The notes below the pieces were generated by a model. It was not told where the DNA came from, did not search any database, and worked only from the letters and a program-made list of their open reading frames with translations. Positions 7,631-16,785 of a DNA stretch of 64,000 nt are shown here, piece after piece. The stretch lies in contig JAFSSE010000007.1 of assembly GCA_017445755.1 (NCBI GenBank), positions 1 to 64,000 of the forward strand, in the 5' to 3' direction. The stretch comes from Bacteroidales bacterium (GTDB lineage: Bacteria > Bacteroidota > Bacteroidia > Bacteroidales > UBA932). Numbering within the stretch: the first letter of the stretch is position 1; every line of letters begins with the position of its first letter. Position numbers and translations under genes: made by a program.

Positions 7631-9307
7631 ATGGCAGACGAAAAGATTATTTTCTCGATGAACGGGGTAGGGAAAGTCCTCCCCAACAATAACCGGGTAA
7701 TCCTTAAAGACATCTACCTTTCCTTCTTTTATGGGGCTAAAATCGGTATTATCGGTCTTAACGGTTCCGGTAAATCGACGCTTCTGAAAATTATTGCGGG
7801 GGTGGAGAAATCCTATAAGGGAGAGGTCGTCTGGGCCCCCGGATACTCGGTCGGGTATCTGGAACAGGAACCTCAGATGGATCCGGAAAAGACCGTTCTG
7901 GAGGTTGTCCAGGAAGGAGTCCAGGAGACAGTTGACCTGCTGAACCGCTATAATGAAGTATGCGAGCAGCTCGGTGTAGTTACAGACGATACGCTGATGT
8001 ATGCCCTTTTCGATGAGCAGGCAGAGCTTACTGAGAAGATAGAGCAGGCGGGCGGATGGGACCTGGATTCAAAGCTGGAAAGGGCCATGGATGCCCTCCA
8101 GTGCCCTCCTTCGGAGCAGAAGGTAAAGTTCCTTTCAGGAGGTGAAAGGCGCCGCGTTGCCCTTTGCCGTCTGCTGCTCCGGGAGCCGGACGTCCTCTTG
8201 CTGGATGAGCCGACAAACCATCTTGATACCGAAAGTATCCAGTGGCTGGAAGCCCATCTGCAGCAGTATAAGGGGACGGTTATCGCCGTGACCCATGACC
8301 GTTATTTCCTCGATAACGTTGCGGGCTGGATCCTTGAGCTCGACCGCGGTGAAGGAATACCCTGGAAGGGGAATTACAGCTCATGGCTGGAGCAGAAGAC
8401 AAGGCGCCTCGCCGTGGAGGAAAAGCAGGAGTCAAAACGCCGGAAAACCCTCGAAAGGGAGTTGGAATGGGTTCGAATGGCCCCGAAGGCACGTCAGGCG
8501 AAACAGAAGGCCCGTCTCGGGGCATACGAGAAGCTGGCTTCCGCTGATTCCAAGGAGAAGGAGCAGCGCCTTGAAATCTATATTCCGAACGGACCCCATC
8601 TCGGCAACAAGGTGATTCGTTTCCACGATGTATCGAAGCACTATGGCGACAAGATTCTCTTCGAAAATCTTGACTTTGAGCTTCCGCCTGCCGGAATCGT
8701 CGGTGTAATCGGACCGAACGGAGCCGGAAAGACTACTCTTTTCCGCCTTATTATGGGTATTGAAACTCCTGATACAGGCGAGATTGAAATAGGGGAGACG
8801 GTTAAACTCTCCTACGTTGACCAGCAGCATAAGCAGATTGATCCGAATCTGAGCGTCTATGAGACTATCGCCGGCAACTCGGAGTGGATCCGCCTCGGAA
8901 ACAGGGATATAAATGCCCGTTCCTGGGTTTCCCGCTTCAATTTCAGCGGCGCGGATCAGGAGAAGCTCTGCGGGGTCCTTTCCGGAGGTGAACGCAACCG
9001 CCTCCATCTTGCCCTGACCCTGAAAGACGAGGGGAACGTGCTCCTTCTCGATGAACCTACCAATGATGTGGATGTCAATACAATCCGTGCCCTCGAGGAG
9101 GGCCTTGACTCATTTGCGGGCTGCGCCGTGGTGGTCAGCCATGACCGGTGGTTCCTGGACAGGATTGCAACCCATATCCTTGCCTTCGAGGGTGATTCCA
9201 AGGTCGTGTTCTTCGACGGAAACTATTCCGAGTACGAGGAAAACCGTAAAATGCGGCTCGGTAATACTGAACCGAAGAGATTCAAATATAAGAAACTGAA
9301 AGATTAA
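7631..9307 (+). CDS. ettA: Energy-dependent translational throttle ABC-F protein EttA
   Basis: A 558-residue cytosolic ABC-F ATPase with two nucleotide-binding domains and no membrane part. Walker A motifs are GLNGSGKST (about 43) and GPNGAGKTT (about 362). The signatures are LSGGERRRVAL and LSGGERNRLHL, each followed by LLLDEPTN. The arm and linker segment WLEQKTRRLAVEEKQESKRRKTL lies between the domains. Length and the second-half motifs match EttA, which binds the ribosomal E site and gates entry of ribosomes into elongation according to the ATP/ADP ratio. The histidine phosphatase gene follows after 4 bases. Confidence 0.93.
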   Translation: MADEKIIFSMNGVGKVLPNNNRVILKDIYLSFFYGAKIGIIGLNGSGKSTLLKIIAGVEKSYKGEVVWAPGYSVGYLEQEPQMDPEKTVLEVVQEGVQETVDLLNRYNEVCEQLGVVTDDTLMYALFDEQAELTEKIEQAGGWDLDSKLERAMDALQCPPSEQKVKFLSGGERRRVALCRLLLREPDVLLLDEPTNHLDTESIQWLEAHLQQYKGTVIAVTHDRYFLDNVAGWILELDRGEGIPWKGNYSSWLEQKTRRLAVEEKQESKRRKTLERELEWVRMAPKARQAKQKARLGAYEKLASADSKEKEQRLEIYIPNGPHLGNKVIRFHDVSKHYGDKILFENLDFELPPAGIVGVIGPNGAGKTTLFRLIMGIETPDTGEIEIGETVKLSYVDQQHKQIDPNLSVYETIAGNSEWIRLGNRDINARSWVSRFNFSGADQEKLCGVLSGGERNRLHLALTLKDEGNVLLLDEPTNDVDVNTIRALEEGLDSFAGCAVVVSHDRWFLDRIATHILAFEGDSKVVFFDGNYSEYEENRKMRLGNTEPKRFKYKKLKD

Positions 9308-9311
9308 TAAG

Positions 9312-10562
9312 ATGAAGCGGATTTTTACTGTCCTTCTTACCCTTTTACTCTCGCTCTCATTCTGCTTCAGCCAGAATCCCCAGGCGGAGGCCTTTCTGCG
9401 TGAAGATATATCCAGGGTAGCGTGTAATTATCATGGCTATGAATTCAAGGATTACAAGTACTCCCGCGTTCCGAAGGGGTACGAGATGGTGTATCTCAGC
9501 CATTACGGACGCCATGGATCCCGCTACATGACCTATACAAGGGGACATGAATATGTAATCAAGAAACTCACGCAGCTTCAAAAAGCCGGGCTTCTGAATG
9601 CTGATGGTGAGGAACTTCTCCGCCAGACTAAGGAAATGCTCGTCATGAACGAGAAGAATCTCCACAACCTCAGTCCGAAGGGATATCAGGAACATGCCAG
9701 GATTGCCGAGAGGATGTTCGCTCGCGAGAAGAAGTTTTTCAGAAAGGATCTCAGGATTCGGGGGATTGCCAGTACCGCCGACCGCTGCCAGAGCAGCATG
9801 AACAGTTTCTGCGGCGCCCTTGTCAGGCAGAATCCCCGGCTTACAATGGATCTCGATTCGAAGGAGGAGTACATGAGCTATATCAGCAATACCTCCGGCT
9901 TCGAGGAAACGGTCCATGACAAGGCGGACCTGATAATTGATTCACTGAACAATACAATTCTGAATCCAAGAGAGGCCATAAGGCCGCTGGTGACCGATCT
10001 GGACGAAGCATATAAGCTTTTCAACCGTCCTGTCCGATTTGAAAAGTACCTTCATGTCGTTGCCAGCATAGCGGAAGATCTTCCGGTCCATTACCGCCCC
10101 ATGAAGCTTATTCCCTTCGAGGAAGCCAGAAAGCTCTGGTACATAAAGAATCTCGACCTTTATCTGAACCACTGCAACTCGGTAGAATTCGGGGATATCC
10201 GGATTCCCTACGCCCGGTCGCTGGCCGAGGATTTTATCACTAAGGCGGATGAATCCCTCTCGGGTGGACAGTATGATGTGGACCTCCGCTTCGGCCACGA
10301 CTACCCCCTGATGGCCTTTTTCTCCTATATCGGACTGGACCGCTTCAATGAGCGTTACGACCGTAACCATACCGATAACTGGATCAGTTCCCGGGATATG
10401 CATATGGCGACGAATCTCCAGATCGAGTTTTTCCGGGGGAAGAAAGGCGATGTCATAGTAAGGTTCATCCACAATGACCGGGAAACGAAAATCCCGGCGC
10501 TGGGGCCGGGACCGTTCTATGATTGGGAGACCGTAAAGGCCTACTGGAGAGACAGATACTAG
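9312..10562 (+). CDS. Secreted histidine acid phosphatase (MINPP/phytase-like)
   Basis: A 416-residue protein with an N-terminal signal peptide (MKRIFTVLLTLLLSLSFCFS). The catalytic histidine block is SHYGRHGSRYMTY at about 63-75, giving the RHGxR motif of clade 2 histidine phosphatases. The distal acid block is RFGHDYPL near 325-332, with HD as proton donor rather than the HAE of some MINPP enzymes. It probably removes phosphate from inositol phosphates or other organic phosphates in the periplasm or outside the cell; the substrate is not determined by sequence. It follows ettA by 4 bases and is probably cotranscribed, although the functions seem unrelated. Confidence 0.85.
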   Translation: MKRIFTVLLTLLLSLSFCFSQNPQAEAFLREDISRVACNYHGYEFKDYKYSRVPKGYEMVYLSHYGRHGSRYMTYTRGHEYVIKKLTQLQKAGLLNADGEELLRQTKEMLVMNEKNLHNLSPKGYQEHARIAERMFAREKKFFRKDLRIRGIASTADRCQSSMNSFCGALVRQNPRLTMDLDSKEEYMSYISNTSGFEETVHDKADLIIDSLNNTILNPREAIRPLVTDLDEAYKLFNRPVRFEKYLHVVASIAEDLPVHYRPMKLIPFEEARKLWYIKNLDLYLNHCNSVEFGDIRIPYARSLAEDFITKADESLSGGQYDVDLRFGHDYPLMAFFSYIGLDRFNERYDRNHTDNWISSRDMHMATNLQIEFFRGKKGDVIVRFIHNDRETKIPALGPGPFYDWETVKAYWRDRY

Positions 10563-10565
10563 GTC

Positions 10566-13037
10566 TTACATCGAACCTCCTGAGAGAGCAGTGGAGCCGG
10601 TTGAAGTCGCTTCGCTGCTTTTTTGCAGTACGTCGTCGTTAGAGATTGTCCGCTTGGCTTTCCGGACGCGGATGTTCTTCGCCGTCCCGAAGCTGTAGCT
10701 GAGATTGATTCCGACGCGGGCGAGGGGTAGGTCTGTCTTCATGGAGGAGACATAGTCGGAACCCCGGGTCTCCGAGCTGAATACCAGCCGGCCACCCTTC
10801 GAAAGGCCGGCGACCGCATTGAAGCCGACGGTCAGCTTGTCGTCGAAAAAGGTCTTGGAAAGGCCGCCCATGATGGCGGAAAAGCCGCTGGTATAGCCGT
10901 CCAACTGGTAGTTCTTCGAATTCAGAATCAGGTTCATACTGAGGCGGAGGTCCCAGGGGAGGGTCTGCTGGATGCCGGAGAAGGAGTTGAAGTTCCAGCC
11001 CCCGTTCTTCAGTCCACGCTCCTCGCTGACGAGACTGACATAGCTCGTCCCGAGGTTGGAATAGATGCGGGTTTTCTGCCCAAGGTTGACATTGATGAAG
11101 GCGTTCACTCCGGCGTTCTGTTCGCGGACGATGTTGCCGTAGGTCGTGTTCAGTATGCCCTCGGAATCGTAGAAGCTATAGGCGTTGATCCGGTTGCCGC
11201 AGTAGCTGTAGCGGCCCGTCAGGTTCAGCATGACGACCGGAGTATAGAAATTGAAGACCAGGTTCGCATTGTGGGACTTTTCCGTCTCGAGATTGGTATT
11301 TCCGTATGACTTGGAAGTATAGCTGGTCTGGTCCACATAAGGATTGAGATAACCGATGCCCGGCCGGCTGATGCGAAGGTTGTAAGAGAGCCCGATGTTC
11401 GATGTCATGCCCAGGTTGTACTGGATGCTGGCGGAGGGTACGAAGTTACCGTAATCGAGTTTGAAGTCGCTTCCTGCTCCGCTGCTGTAGCGGACGCTCT
11501 GGAAAGTATGCTCATAGCGAAGCCCCGCTTTCCCGCTCCACTTTTCCTCCGTGAAGCCATATTCACCGTAGGCGCCGATGATGCTGTTCAGATGCTGGTA
11601 ATCAATGCTTTCTGTTGGGCTCAGGACCCAGGTTCCGTCGCTGTCAAGATAGTAATTCGAGTTCGAAGAATTGTTCCGGGAAATGAATTTCAGTCCCGTG
11701 GACAGGGTCCTTCCCTCCCGGAGCGGGCTTGTATAATCGACCTGGACAGTGTGCTCGGTCATGTTTTCATTGTTGAGAGAGCGGCGGTCCGGAATCGAAG
11801 CGATGCTGAAATAATTGTCGCTGTTTGTGGCGTTGGGGCGGGTGGAAAGGAGGTACGAGGCGGTCAGCATCCGTCCTTCCTTCCCGGCGAAAGAGCGCTG
11901 GTAGTCAAGCCCGGCACGGTAGGTGGAGAAACGGTAGTTCGCATCCGTCCGGCTGTCGTAGTCGAGGACTGTTCCTCCGGTTGTCATGGACATGACCGAG
12001 TTCTGGTTTTCCCGGGTCCGGAAATCCATGATTCCGGCCGTTGCTGTAAGAAGGCGGAGGGTATCGATTTCATAGCTCGCCGTAAAATCTCCGTGTACAC
12101 CCGGAGCGGTCTGGTCCACGGTTGCGGAAGAGAGGAGGTCGGAAAGGACGTTCCCGCTCCCGTCCACTTCCTGGCGGGAAAGTTCCGCGCTGATTCCGTC
12201 CATGGTCTGCCGCATTGCTCCAAGGTTTGCGCTGAAGGAGAATTTCCCCTTCTGGGCGGTCAGCATAGCGCCCCCGCCGAGGGACTTCTGGGAATCGGCC
12301 TGGAGATGGAGGGAAGCATTGTATCCGTCCTGAACGGCTTTCTGCCCCGTGGACTTGTCTGTAATAAGGTTAAGAACGCCTCCAACCCCTTCCGCATCAT
12401 ATTTTGCTCCAGGATTGGTAATTACTTCGACGCTCTTGAAGGCGCTTGCGGGCATCATCTTAAAGATCTGCGAGGGATTCGAGGAAAGCATCGCATTCGG
12501 TTTTCCGTCCACATATACCTTGAAGGAGGAACTTCCGTTTACGGTAATATTGTCCTGGGCATCGACGGTAACCATCGGGACCTTGCGGAGCATGTCCAGC
12601 ATGGTCATCGACTTGCTGTCGATGTCGTCCTCCACCTTATATGTCATCTTGTCGACCTCCATCTTGACAAGGGGTTTCAGGGCGGTTACAGTGGCCGATT
12701 TGAGGGTTTCATCATCATTTAACATCGGTATCTGCCCAAGGTCCACCGGGCTCCCTTCTGCGATGAATTCCTTCTCGACATCCTTTCTTCCAAGGGAAGA
12801 GAAACGGATTACATAGGTTCCGTTCTCCTTGAGATTCTCCGAGAAGGAACCGTCCTCCTTTGTAATTGTCATCCGAATAGGGGAGTCCTCTCCCTTAATG
12901 AAGATTGAATATGTCGCAAAAGGTTCACCTTCAAGAGTTTCCCCATCGACCACCTGACCTTTTACGCCGTTTTGTGCGAACGCGGCTGAAGTAACTAACC
13001 CCAGAATAACTACTAACTGTACTTTTTTTGTGTTCAT
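10566..13037 (-). CDS. TonB-dependent outer membrane receptor with CarboxypepD-reg domain
   Basis: An 823-residue outer membrane protein. It has a signal peptide (cut near AAFAQN), an N-terminal carboxypeptidase-regulatory-like beta-sandwich (about 23-100) and a plug domain (about 115-225, with SFKVYVDGKPNAML and PGAKYDAEGVGGVLNLIT). The rest is an OMP_b-brl_3-type beta-barrel ending near the aromatic-rich NLSYSFGTAKNIRVRKAKR. A C-terminal tail of about 35 residues extends past the last predicted strand. There is no SusD partner next to it, so it is not a classical glycan Sus pair; siderophore, metal or peptide uptake is equally possible. It has its own promoter and is convergent with the phosphatase gene. 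Confidence 0.88.
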   Translation of the reverse strand: MNTKKVQLVVILGLVTSAAFAQNGVKGQVVDGETLEGEPFATYSIFIKGEDSPIRMTITKEDGSFSENLKENGTYVIRFSSLGRKDVEKEFIAEGSPVDLGQIPMLNDDETLKSATVTALKPLVKMEVDKMTYKVEDDIDSKSMTMLDMLRKVPMVTVDAQDNITVNGSSSFKVYVDGKPNAMLSSNPSQIFKMMPASAFKSVEVITNPGAKYDAEGVGGVLNLITDKSTGQKAVQDGYNASLHLQADSQKSLGGGAMLTAQKGKFSFSANLGAMRQTMDGISAELSRQEVDGSGNVLSDLLSSATVDQTAPGVHGDFTASYEIDTLRLLTATAGIMDFRTRENQNSVMSMTTGGTVLDYDSRTDANYRFSTYRAGLDYQRSFAGKEGRMLTASYLLSTRPNATNSDNYFSIASIPDRRSLNNENMTEHTVQVDYTSPLREGRTLSTGLKFISRNNSSNSNYYLDSDGTWVLSPTESIDYQHLNSIIGAYGEYGFTEEKWSGKAGLRYEHTFQSVRYSSGAGSDFKLDYGNFVPSASIQYNLGMTSNIGLSYNLRISRPGIGYLNPYVDQTSYTSKSYGNTNLETEKSHNANLVFNFYTPVVMLNLTGRYSYCGNRINAYSFYDSEGILNTTYGNIVREQNAGVNAFINVNLGQKTRIYSNLGTSYVSLVSEERGLKNGGWNFNSFSGIQQTLPWDLRLSMNLILNSKNYQLDGYTSGFSAIMGGLSKTFFDDKLTVGFNAVAGLSKGGRLVFSSETRGSDYVSSMKTDLPLARVGINLSYSFGTAKNIRVRKAKRTISNDDVLQKSSEATSTGSTALSGGSM

Positions 13038-13062
13038 AGTGTATTAGTAAAATAGTACACTG

Positions 13063-13093
13063 CAAAGGTATGACAAATTTCTAACTTTCCAAA
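13063..13093 (-). promoter_or_regulatory. Promoter of the TonB-dependent receptor
   Basis: TTTG (13093-13090) and TACCTTTG (13070-13063) on the minus strand have a 19-base spacer. The leader is about 25 bases. Confidence 0.75.
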
Positions 13094-13113
13094 TATTTTT
13101 ACAAAAAATATGC

Positions 13114-13144
13114 AAAAAAGGTCTCCCCGATAGCAGGGGAGACC
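13114..13144 (-). terminator. Terminator of the nucleobase import operon
   Basis: A perfect 9-bp hairpin GGTCTCCCC/GGGGAGACC with a 7-base loop (13120-13144) is followed on the minus strand by six T residues. It lies 28 bases after the stop of the purine permease gene. Confidence 0.9.
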
Positions 13145-13171
13145 TGAAAAAAACGCAGGGATGAAAAATCC

Positions 13172-14500
13172 TTAGATAAATATGTACTTGCAGATAAACA
13201 GGGCTGCGAGGATCCACATCGTGACTGAGATATCCTTGAACTTGCCGGCAACTGCATGGCAGAGGACATAGGAAATGACACCGAGGAGGATACCGTCGGA
13301 GATGGAGTATGCAAGAGGCATCATGATAAGGGTGATGAATGCCGGAATTGCCTTGCAGTAGTCATCCCAGTGGATGGTCTTGACGGAAGGCATCATCATG
13401 ACACCGACGATAATGAGGGCGGGAGCGGTTGCAGCACCGGGGATTGCGAGGAAGATCGGGCTGAGGAACAGTGCAAGGGCGAAGAAAGTGGCCGTAGAGA
13501 AGGCCGTAAGTCCTGTGCGGCCGCCTTCGCCAACGCCGGAAGCGCTCTCGACATAGGTCGTGGTGGTGGAAGTTCCGAAGCATGCGCCGCAGATAGTAGC
13601 GATGGAGTCGGCAAGGAACATCTTCTCGACACCTTCAATTTCGTCGCCACCCTTCTTGATGAGGCCGGCACCCTGGTGGACACCGATAATGGTTCCCATG
13701 GTGTCAAACATATCGATGAAGAGGAAGGTAAAGACTACAGCGAGCATGTCCCAGCTGAGGATCTGGCTCCACTCGAACTTGCAGAAGATCGGGCTGATGG
13801 AATCCGGCATCGAGACTACCTTCGAGGGAAGGGTAGTGATGGCTGCACCGGTGGTCGGATCCTTGATTACGAGGCCGAGGGCGGCGGTAATGAGGATACC
13901 CCAGAGGATGCCGCCACGGATCTTGGCCATGACGAGGCCGGCCGTAATGAAAAGACCGATCAGGCCGAGGAGGGCCTTACCGTGGGTGATGTCACCGAGG
14001 GAAATAAGGGTGGCGTCGTTGTTCACGATGATACCGGCGTTCTGCATGCCGATGAAGGCGATGAAGAGGCCGATACCTGCGCCGATTGCCTTCTTAAGGG
14101 TTCCGGGGATGGCGTTGATGAGCCATGTACGGACCTTGGTCACCGTCATGATAAGGAAGAGGATACCTTCGAGGAGGACCGCCGTGATGGCGAACTGCCA
14201 GGTGTGACCCATTCCGAGACATACGGTAAAGACGAAGAAGGCATTCAGACCCATACCAGGGGCAAGGGCGAAGGGCTTCTTGGCGTAAAGCGCCATCACG
14301 AGGGTACCGGCTATAGCGGCAAGGGCCGTAGCAGTGAAAACGCTGCCGGCAGGCATCCCGGGAAGGGCGCTGAAGATTCCAGGATTGACGGCGAGGATAT
14401 ACGCCATCGTAAGGAAGGTGGTGAGACCGGCAAGGATCTCAGTACGGACATTGTTTTCACCGGCCTTGAAACCGAAGGCCTTCTCAAGAAACTTTGCCAT
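13172..14500 (-). CDS. NCS2 purine permease (AzgA-like adenine/guanine/hypoxanthine transporter)
   Basis: A 442-residue inner membrane protein with about 12 hydrophobic segments. Diagnostic sequences are ALAPGMGLNAFFVF (about 76-89), GIGLFIAFIGMQNAG near 145 and the substrate-site region GTSTTTTYVESASGVGEGGRTGL near 315, all of the AzgA-type branch of NCS2. It should import purine bases by proton symport. An unusually strong Shine-Dalgarno sequence (AGGAGG at 14513-14508) precedes the ATG, rare in Bacteroidota. It is last in the operon after the Tsx-like porin (17 bases between). Confidence 0.92.
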   Translation of the reverse strand: MAKFLEKAFGFKAGENNVRTEILAGLTTFLTMAYILAVNPGIFSALPGMPAGSVFTATALAAIAGTLVMALYAKKPFALAPGMGLNAFFVFTVCLGMGHTWQFAITAVLLEGILFLIMTVTKVRTWLINAIPGTLKKAIGAGIGLFIAFIGMQNAGIIVNNDATLISLGDITHGKALLGLIGLFITAGLVMAKIRGGILWGILITAALGLVIKDPTTGAAITTLPSKVVSMPDSISPIFCKFEWSQILSWDMLAVVFTFLFIDMFDTMGTIIGVHQGAGLIKKGGDEIEGVEKMFLADSIATICGACFGTSTTTTYVESASGVGEGGRTGLTAFSTATFFALALFLSPIFLAIPGAATAPALIIVGVMMMPSVKTIHWDDYCKAIPAFITLIMMPLAYSISDGILLGVISYVLCHAVAGKFKDISVTMWILAALFICKYIFI

Positions 14501-14507
14501 AAACTAT

Positions 14508-14513
14508 ACCTCC
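14508..14513 (-). promoter_or_regulatory. Strong Shine-Dalgarno sequence AGGAGG before the purine permease
   Basis: AGGAGG lies 7 bases upstream of the ATG at 14500. Most other starts in this window lack a recognisable Shine-Dalgarno sequence, so this one stands out. Confidence 0.6.
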
Positions 14514-14517
14514 TATA

Positions 14518-15276
14518 TTAGAAGACCCACTTTGTACCGAGGCAGGGACGTGCATAGAAGCCGTCGTATCCGGCGAAGTTGAGGGAGAGCTCAACCTCAG
14601 CACCGACATGGAGATTCGGAACGCCGATCTTCTCACCGATGTTGTACCAGATCTGGGGCTCGGAAATGAATACGACTTTGCGGTCTGCGCGATCCTTGTA
14701 ACCGTCTGCGGTAGGAAGGAGGAAGCACTCGTTGAAGTTGAATACGTCCTCACCCCACACATCGGCGAAGCCGCTGAAACGAAGACCTTTTACACCGAAG
14801 ATATCCTGCATTCCCCAGACAAAGGTGAACTGGAAGGGAAGACTGCTGGTGGAGCCGTTACTGAAGGTCTTATAGAGCAGCTTGAAGTTGAAAGTGTTGG
14901 AGAAGTCGCTGTTGTGAAGGAAGTAATCCACGCCGAACAGGAAGTTCTGGTTGACGCCGACGAGTCCGTTGTACTCGACCTGAAGACTAAGGGGTGCGAG
15001 GGCGCTGTCCTGCCAGAAATTGAGGCAACGGGCAATTTCCATGTAGCTCCCGCTGGGGGCCTGGTTGACACCGTCTGTGTTCTTCAGATTGTAGTCATAA
15101 TCAATGAAGAAGAAGGTGTTTCCCCAGCTGTCCCCGTAGAAACCTTCGAGAGTCGTGGTGAAGTGGCCACGGTGTTTCCCGAAGTCATAGAAGGTCTGAA
15201 GGTTCGTCTGCGCTGCAGCAATAGAAATGGATGCAGCAGCGGCGATAAGCGCCGCAAGGATTTTTTTGTTACTCAT
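14518..15276 (-). CDS. DUF5020 / Tsx-like outer membrane nucleoside channel
   Basis: A 252-residue protein with signal peptide (MSNKKILAALIAAAASISIAAA). The mature part alternates polar and aromatic residues, starts with LQTFYDFGKHRGHFTTTLEGF and ends in W-V-F, like a 12-stranded barrel of the Tsx family. DUF5020 proteins are the Bacteroidota relatives of Tsx. The position between a uracil-type permease (41 bases upstream) and a purine permease (17 bases downstream) supports outer membrane passage of nucleosides or bases. No promoter is obvious inside the operon. Confidence 0.85.
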   Translation of the reverse strand: MSNKKILAALIAAAASISIAAAQTNLQTFYDFGKHRGHFTTTLEGFYGDSWGNTFFFIDYDYNLKNTDGVNQAPSGSYMEIARCLNFWQDSALAPLSLQVEYNGLVGVNQNFLFGVDYFLHNSDFSNTFNFKLLYKTFSNGSTSSLPFQFTFVWGMQDIFGVKGLRFSGFADVWGEDVFNFNECFLLPTADGYKDRADRKVVFISEPQIWYNIGEKIGVPNLHVGAEVELSLNFAGYDGFYARPCLGTKWVF

Positions 15277-15317
15277 AAAACGTAGATTATGAATTAAATA
15301 TAAAAAATAGGGTTTGC

Positions 15318-16676
15318 TTATTTAACCCGGTTTATTTCAAAATCGACGGATACGTCTCCCTTCGGGTTGGTTCCGAATTCATAGTCTTTACCGGGAAGGA
15401 AGGCGTTGAGCAGGATACCGACCAGAGCGGCGACCGCAAGGCCGGAGAGGGATATCTTGGTGGCTCCGATCTGGAAGGCGATGGCTCCGGGACCGTAGTT
15501 GATACCGATTGCAAGGACAAGGATGAGGGCCGCGATGATGACATTGCGGGAGGCGGTGAAATCCACCTGGTTTTCAACGATGTTGCGTACACCGACCGCT
15601 GCAATCATACCGTAGAGTACGAGACTGACGCCGCCGATGGTCGCTACGGGCATTACTCCGATAAGAGCCGTGAATTTCGGGCAGAAGGAACTCAGAATTG
15701 CGAGAAAGGCCGCAATCCGGATGACCCTCGGGTCATAAATCCTGGTAAGGTTGAGTACACCTGTATTTTCACCGTAAGTCGTGTTTGCAGGGGCGCCGAA
15801 GAGGGAGGCGAGGGCGGTTGCGAGACCGTCACCCATAAGAGTACGGTGAAGGCCGGGGTCCTCGAGGTAGTTCTTTCCGGTCGTAGAGGAGATTGCACAC
15901 ATGTCCCCGATATGTTCGACCATGGTGGCAAGGGAAATCGGGATGATGGTTATTATTGCGGTAACAATCAGGCCCCAGTTCGGGTTTTTAAATACATGGA
16001 AGGCGGTATCCTCCATCTGGAAGGGAAGTCCGACCCAGGCGGCGTCGGCAACCCTCTGGAAATCGACCAGCCCGAAGCAGGCGGCCACGATGTAGGAACC
16101 GATGACCCCGAGGAGGATCGGGATGATCTTTATCATGCCCTTGCCCCAGATGTTGCAGACGATGATAATCGCGATGGCCAGGAGGGCAATCCACCAATTT
16201 GCGGAGCAATTGGCGATTGCAGAGCCGCTGAGGGTAAGACCGATTGCGATGATAATCGGGCCGGTGACGATCGGCGGGAAGAAACGCATGACTTTCTTCA
16301 CTCCGAAGATCTTGATGAGGGCTGCGAGGATGAGATAAATCAAACCCGCGAAGAATACGCCGATACAGGCGTAAGGCAGCGAGGCGGCCTGGTCAAGTCC
16401 ATGTTCAGCTCCAATCGCAACGACGGCGGCATATCCCCCTATAAAAGCAAATGAAGATCCAAGAAATGCCGGGACCTTCATTTGTGTGAGCAGATGGAAT
16501 AGGAGTGTGCCGAGTCCTGCAAACAAGAGTGTGGCTGATACGGACAAGCCTGTCAAGGCCGGTACAAGGATTGTCGCCCCGAACATGGCGAACATGTGCT
16601 GGAAGCCCAGAATGAGCATCTTCGGACGGCCGAGCGTCCTGGCGTCAAAGACACCTGAGTTAGTTTGTGTTTTCAT
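15318..16676 (-). CDS. NCS2 uracil/xanthine permease (UraA-like)
   Basis: The start is set at ATG 16676 (452 residues); the longer frame begins with TTG inside the promoter. The inner membrane protein has about 14 hydrophobic segments. QHMFAMFGATILVPALTGL near 32, GSSFAFIGGY near 77 and the NCS2 signature FGAPANTTYGENTGVL near 300 match UraA-type uracil or xanthine symporters. It is the first gene of the operon with the DUF5020 porin and AzgA-like permease. The -7 box ends only 9 bases before the ATG, predicting a nearly leaderless message. Uracil versus xanthine cannot be settled by eye. Confidence 0.92.
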   Translation of the reverse strand: MKTQTNSGVFDARTLGRPKMLILGFQHMFAMFGATILVPALTGLSVSATLLFAGLGTLLFHLLTQMKVPAFLGSSFAFIGGYAAVVAIGAEHGLDQAASLPYACIGVFFAGLIYLILAALIKIFGVKKVMRFFPPIVTGPIIIAIGLTLSGSAIANCSANWWIALLAIAIIIVCNIWGKGMIKIIPILLGVIGSYIVAACFGLVDFQRVADAAWVGLPFQMEDTAFHVFKNPNWGLIVTAIITIIPISLATMVEHIGDMCAISSTTGKNYLEDPGLHRTLMGDGLATALASLFGAPANTTYGENTGVLNLTRIYDPRVIRIAAFLAILSSFCPKFTALIGVMPVATIGGVSLVLYGMIAAVGVRNIVENQVDFTASRNVIIAALILVLAIGINYGPGAIAFQIGATKISLSGLAVAALVGILLNAFLPGKDYEFGTNPKGDVSVDFEINRVK

Positions 16677-16685
16677 ACCGGAGTA

Positions 16686-16717
16686 CAAATGTATAAAGAA
16701 TACTTCAAAGCGTCAAG
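16686..16717 (-). promoter_or_regulatory. Promoter of the nucleobase import operon
   Basis: CTTG (16717-16714, one mismatch to TTTG) and TACATTTG (16693-16686) on the minus strand are 20 bases apart. Only 9 bases separate the -7 box from the ATG. Confidence 0.6.
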
Positions 16718-16747
16718 ATATAAATTTTAATTTTTTTATAAATTTAT

Positions 16748-16755
16748 TAACTTTG
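16748..16755 (+). promoter_or_regulatory. -7 box TAACTTTG of the COG0523 gene
   Basis: TAACTTTG lies 30 bases before the ATG at 16786. There is no clear -33 TTTG; the region upstream is A/T-rich. Confidence 0.5.
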
Positions 16756-16785
16756 CATTGTGGATAACTTCAGACCTTATTATAT

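Noticed and set aside
11508..12722. Plus-strand open frame of 404 codons
   Set aside because: Antisense to the TonB-dependent receptor, without promoter or family motifs.
13256..14521. Long plus-strand open frame of 421 codons
   Set aside because: It is antisense to the purine permease and has a meaningless composition (Gly/Asp/Glu rich); the minus strand has clear transporter motifs.
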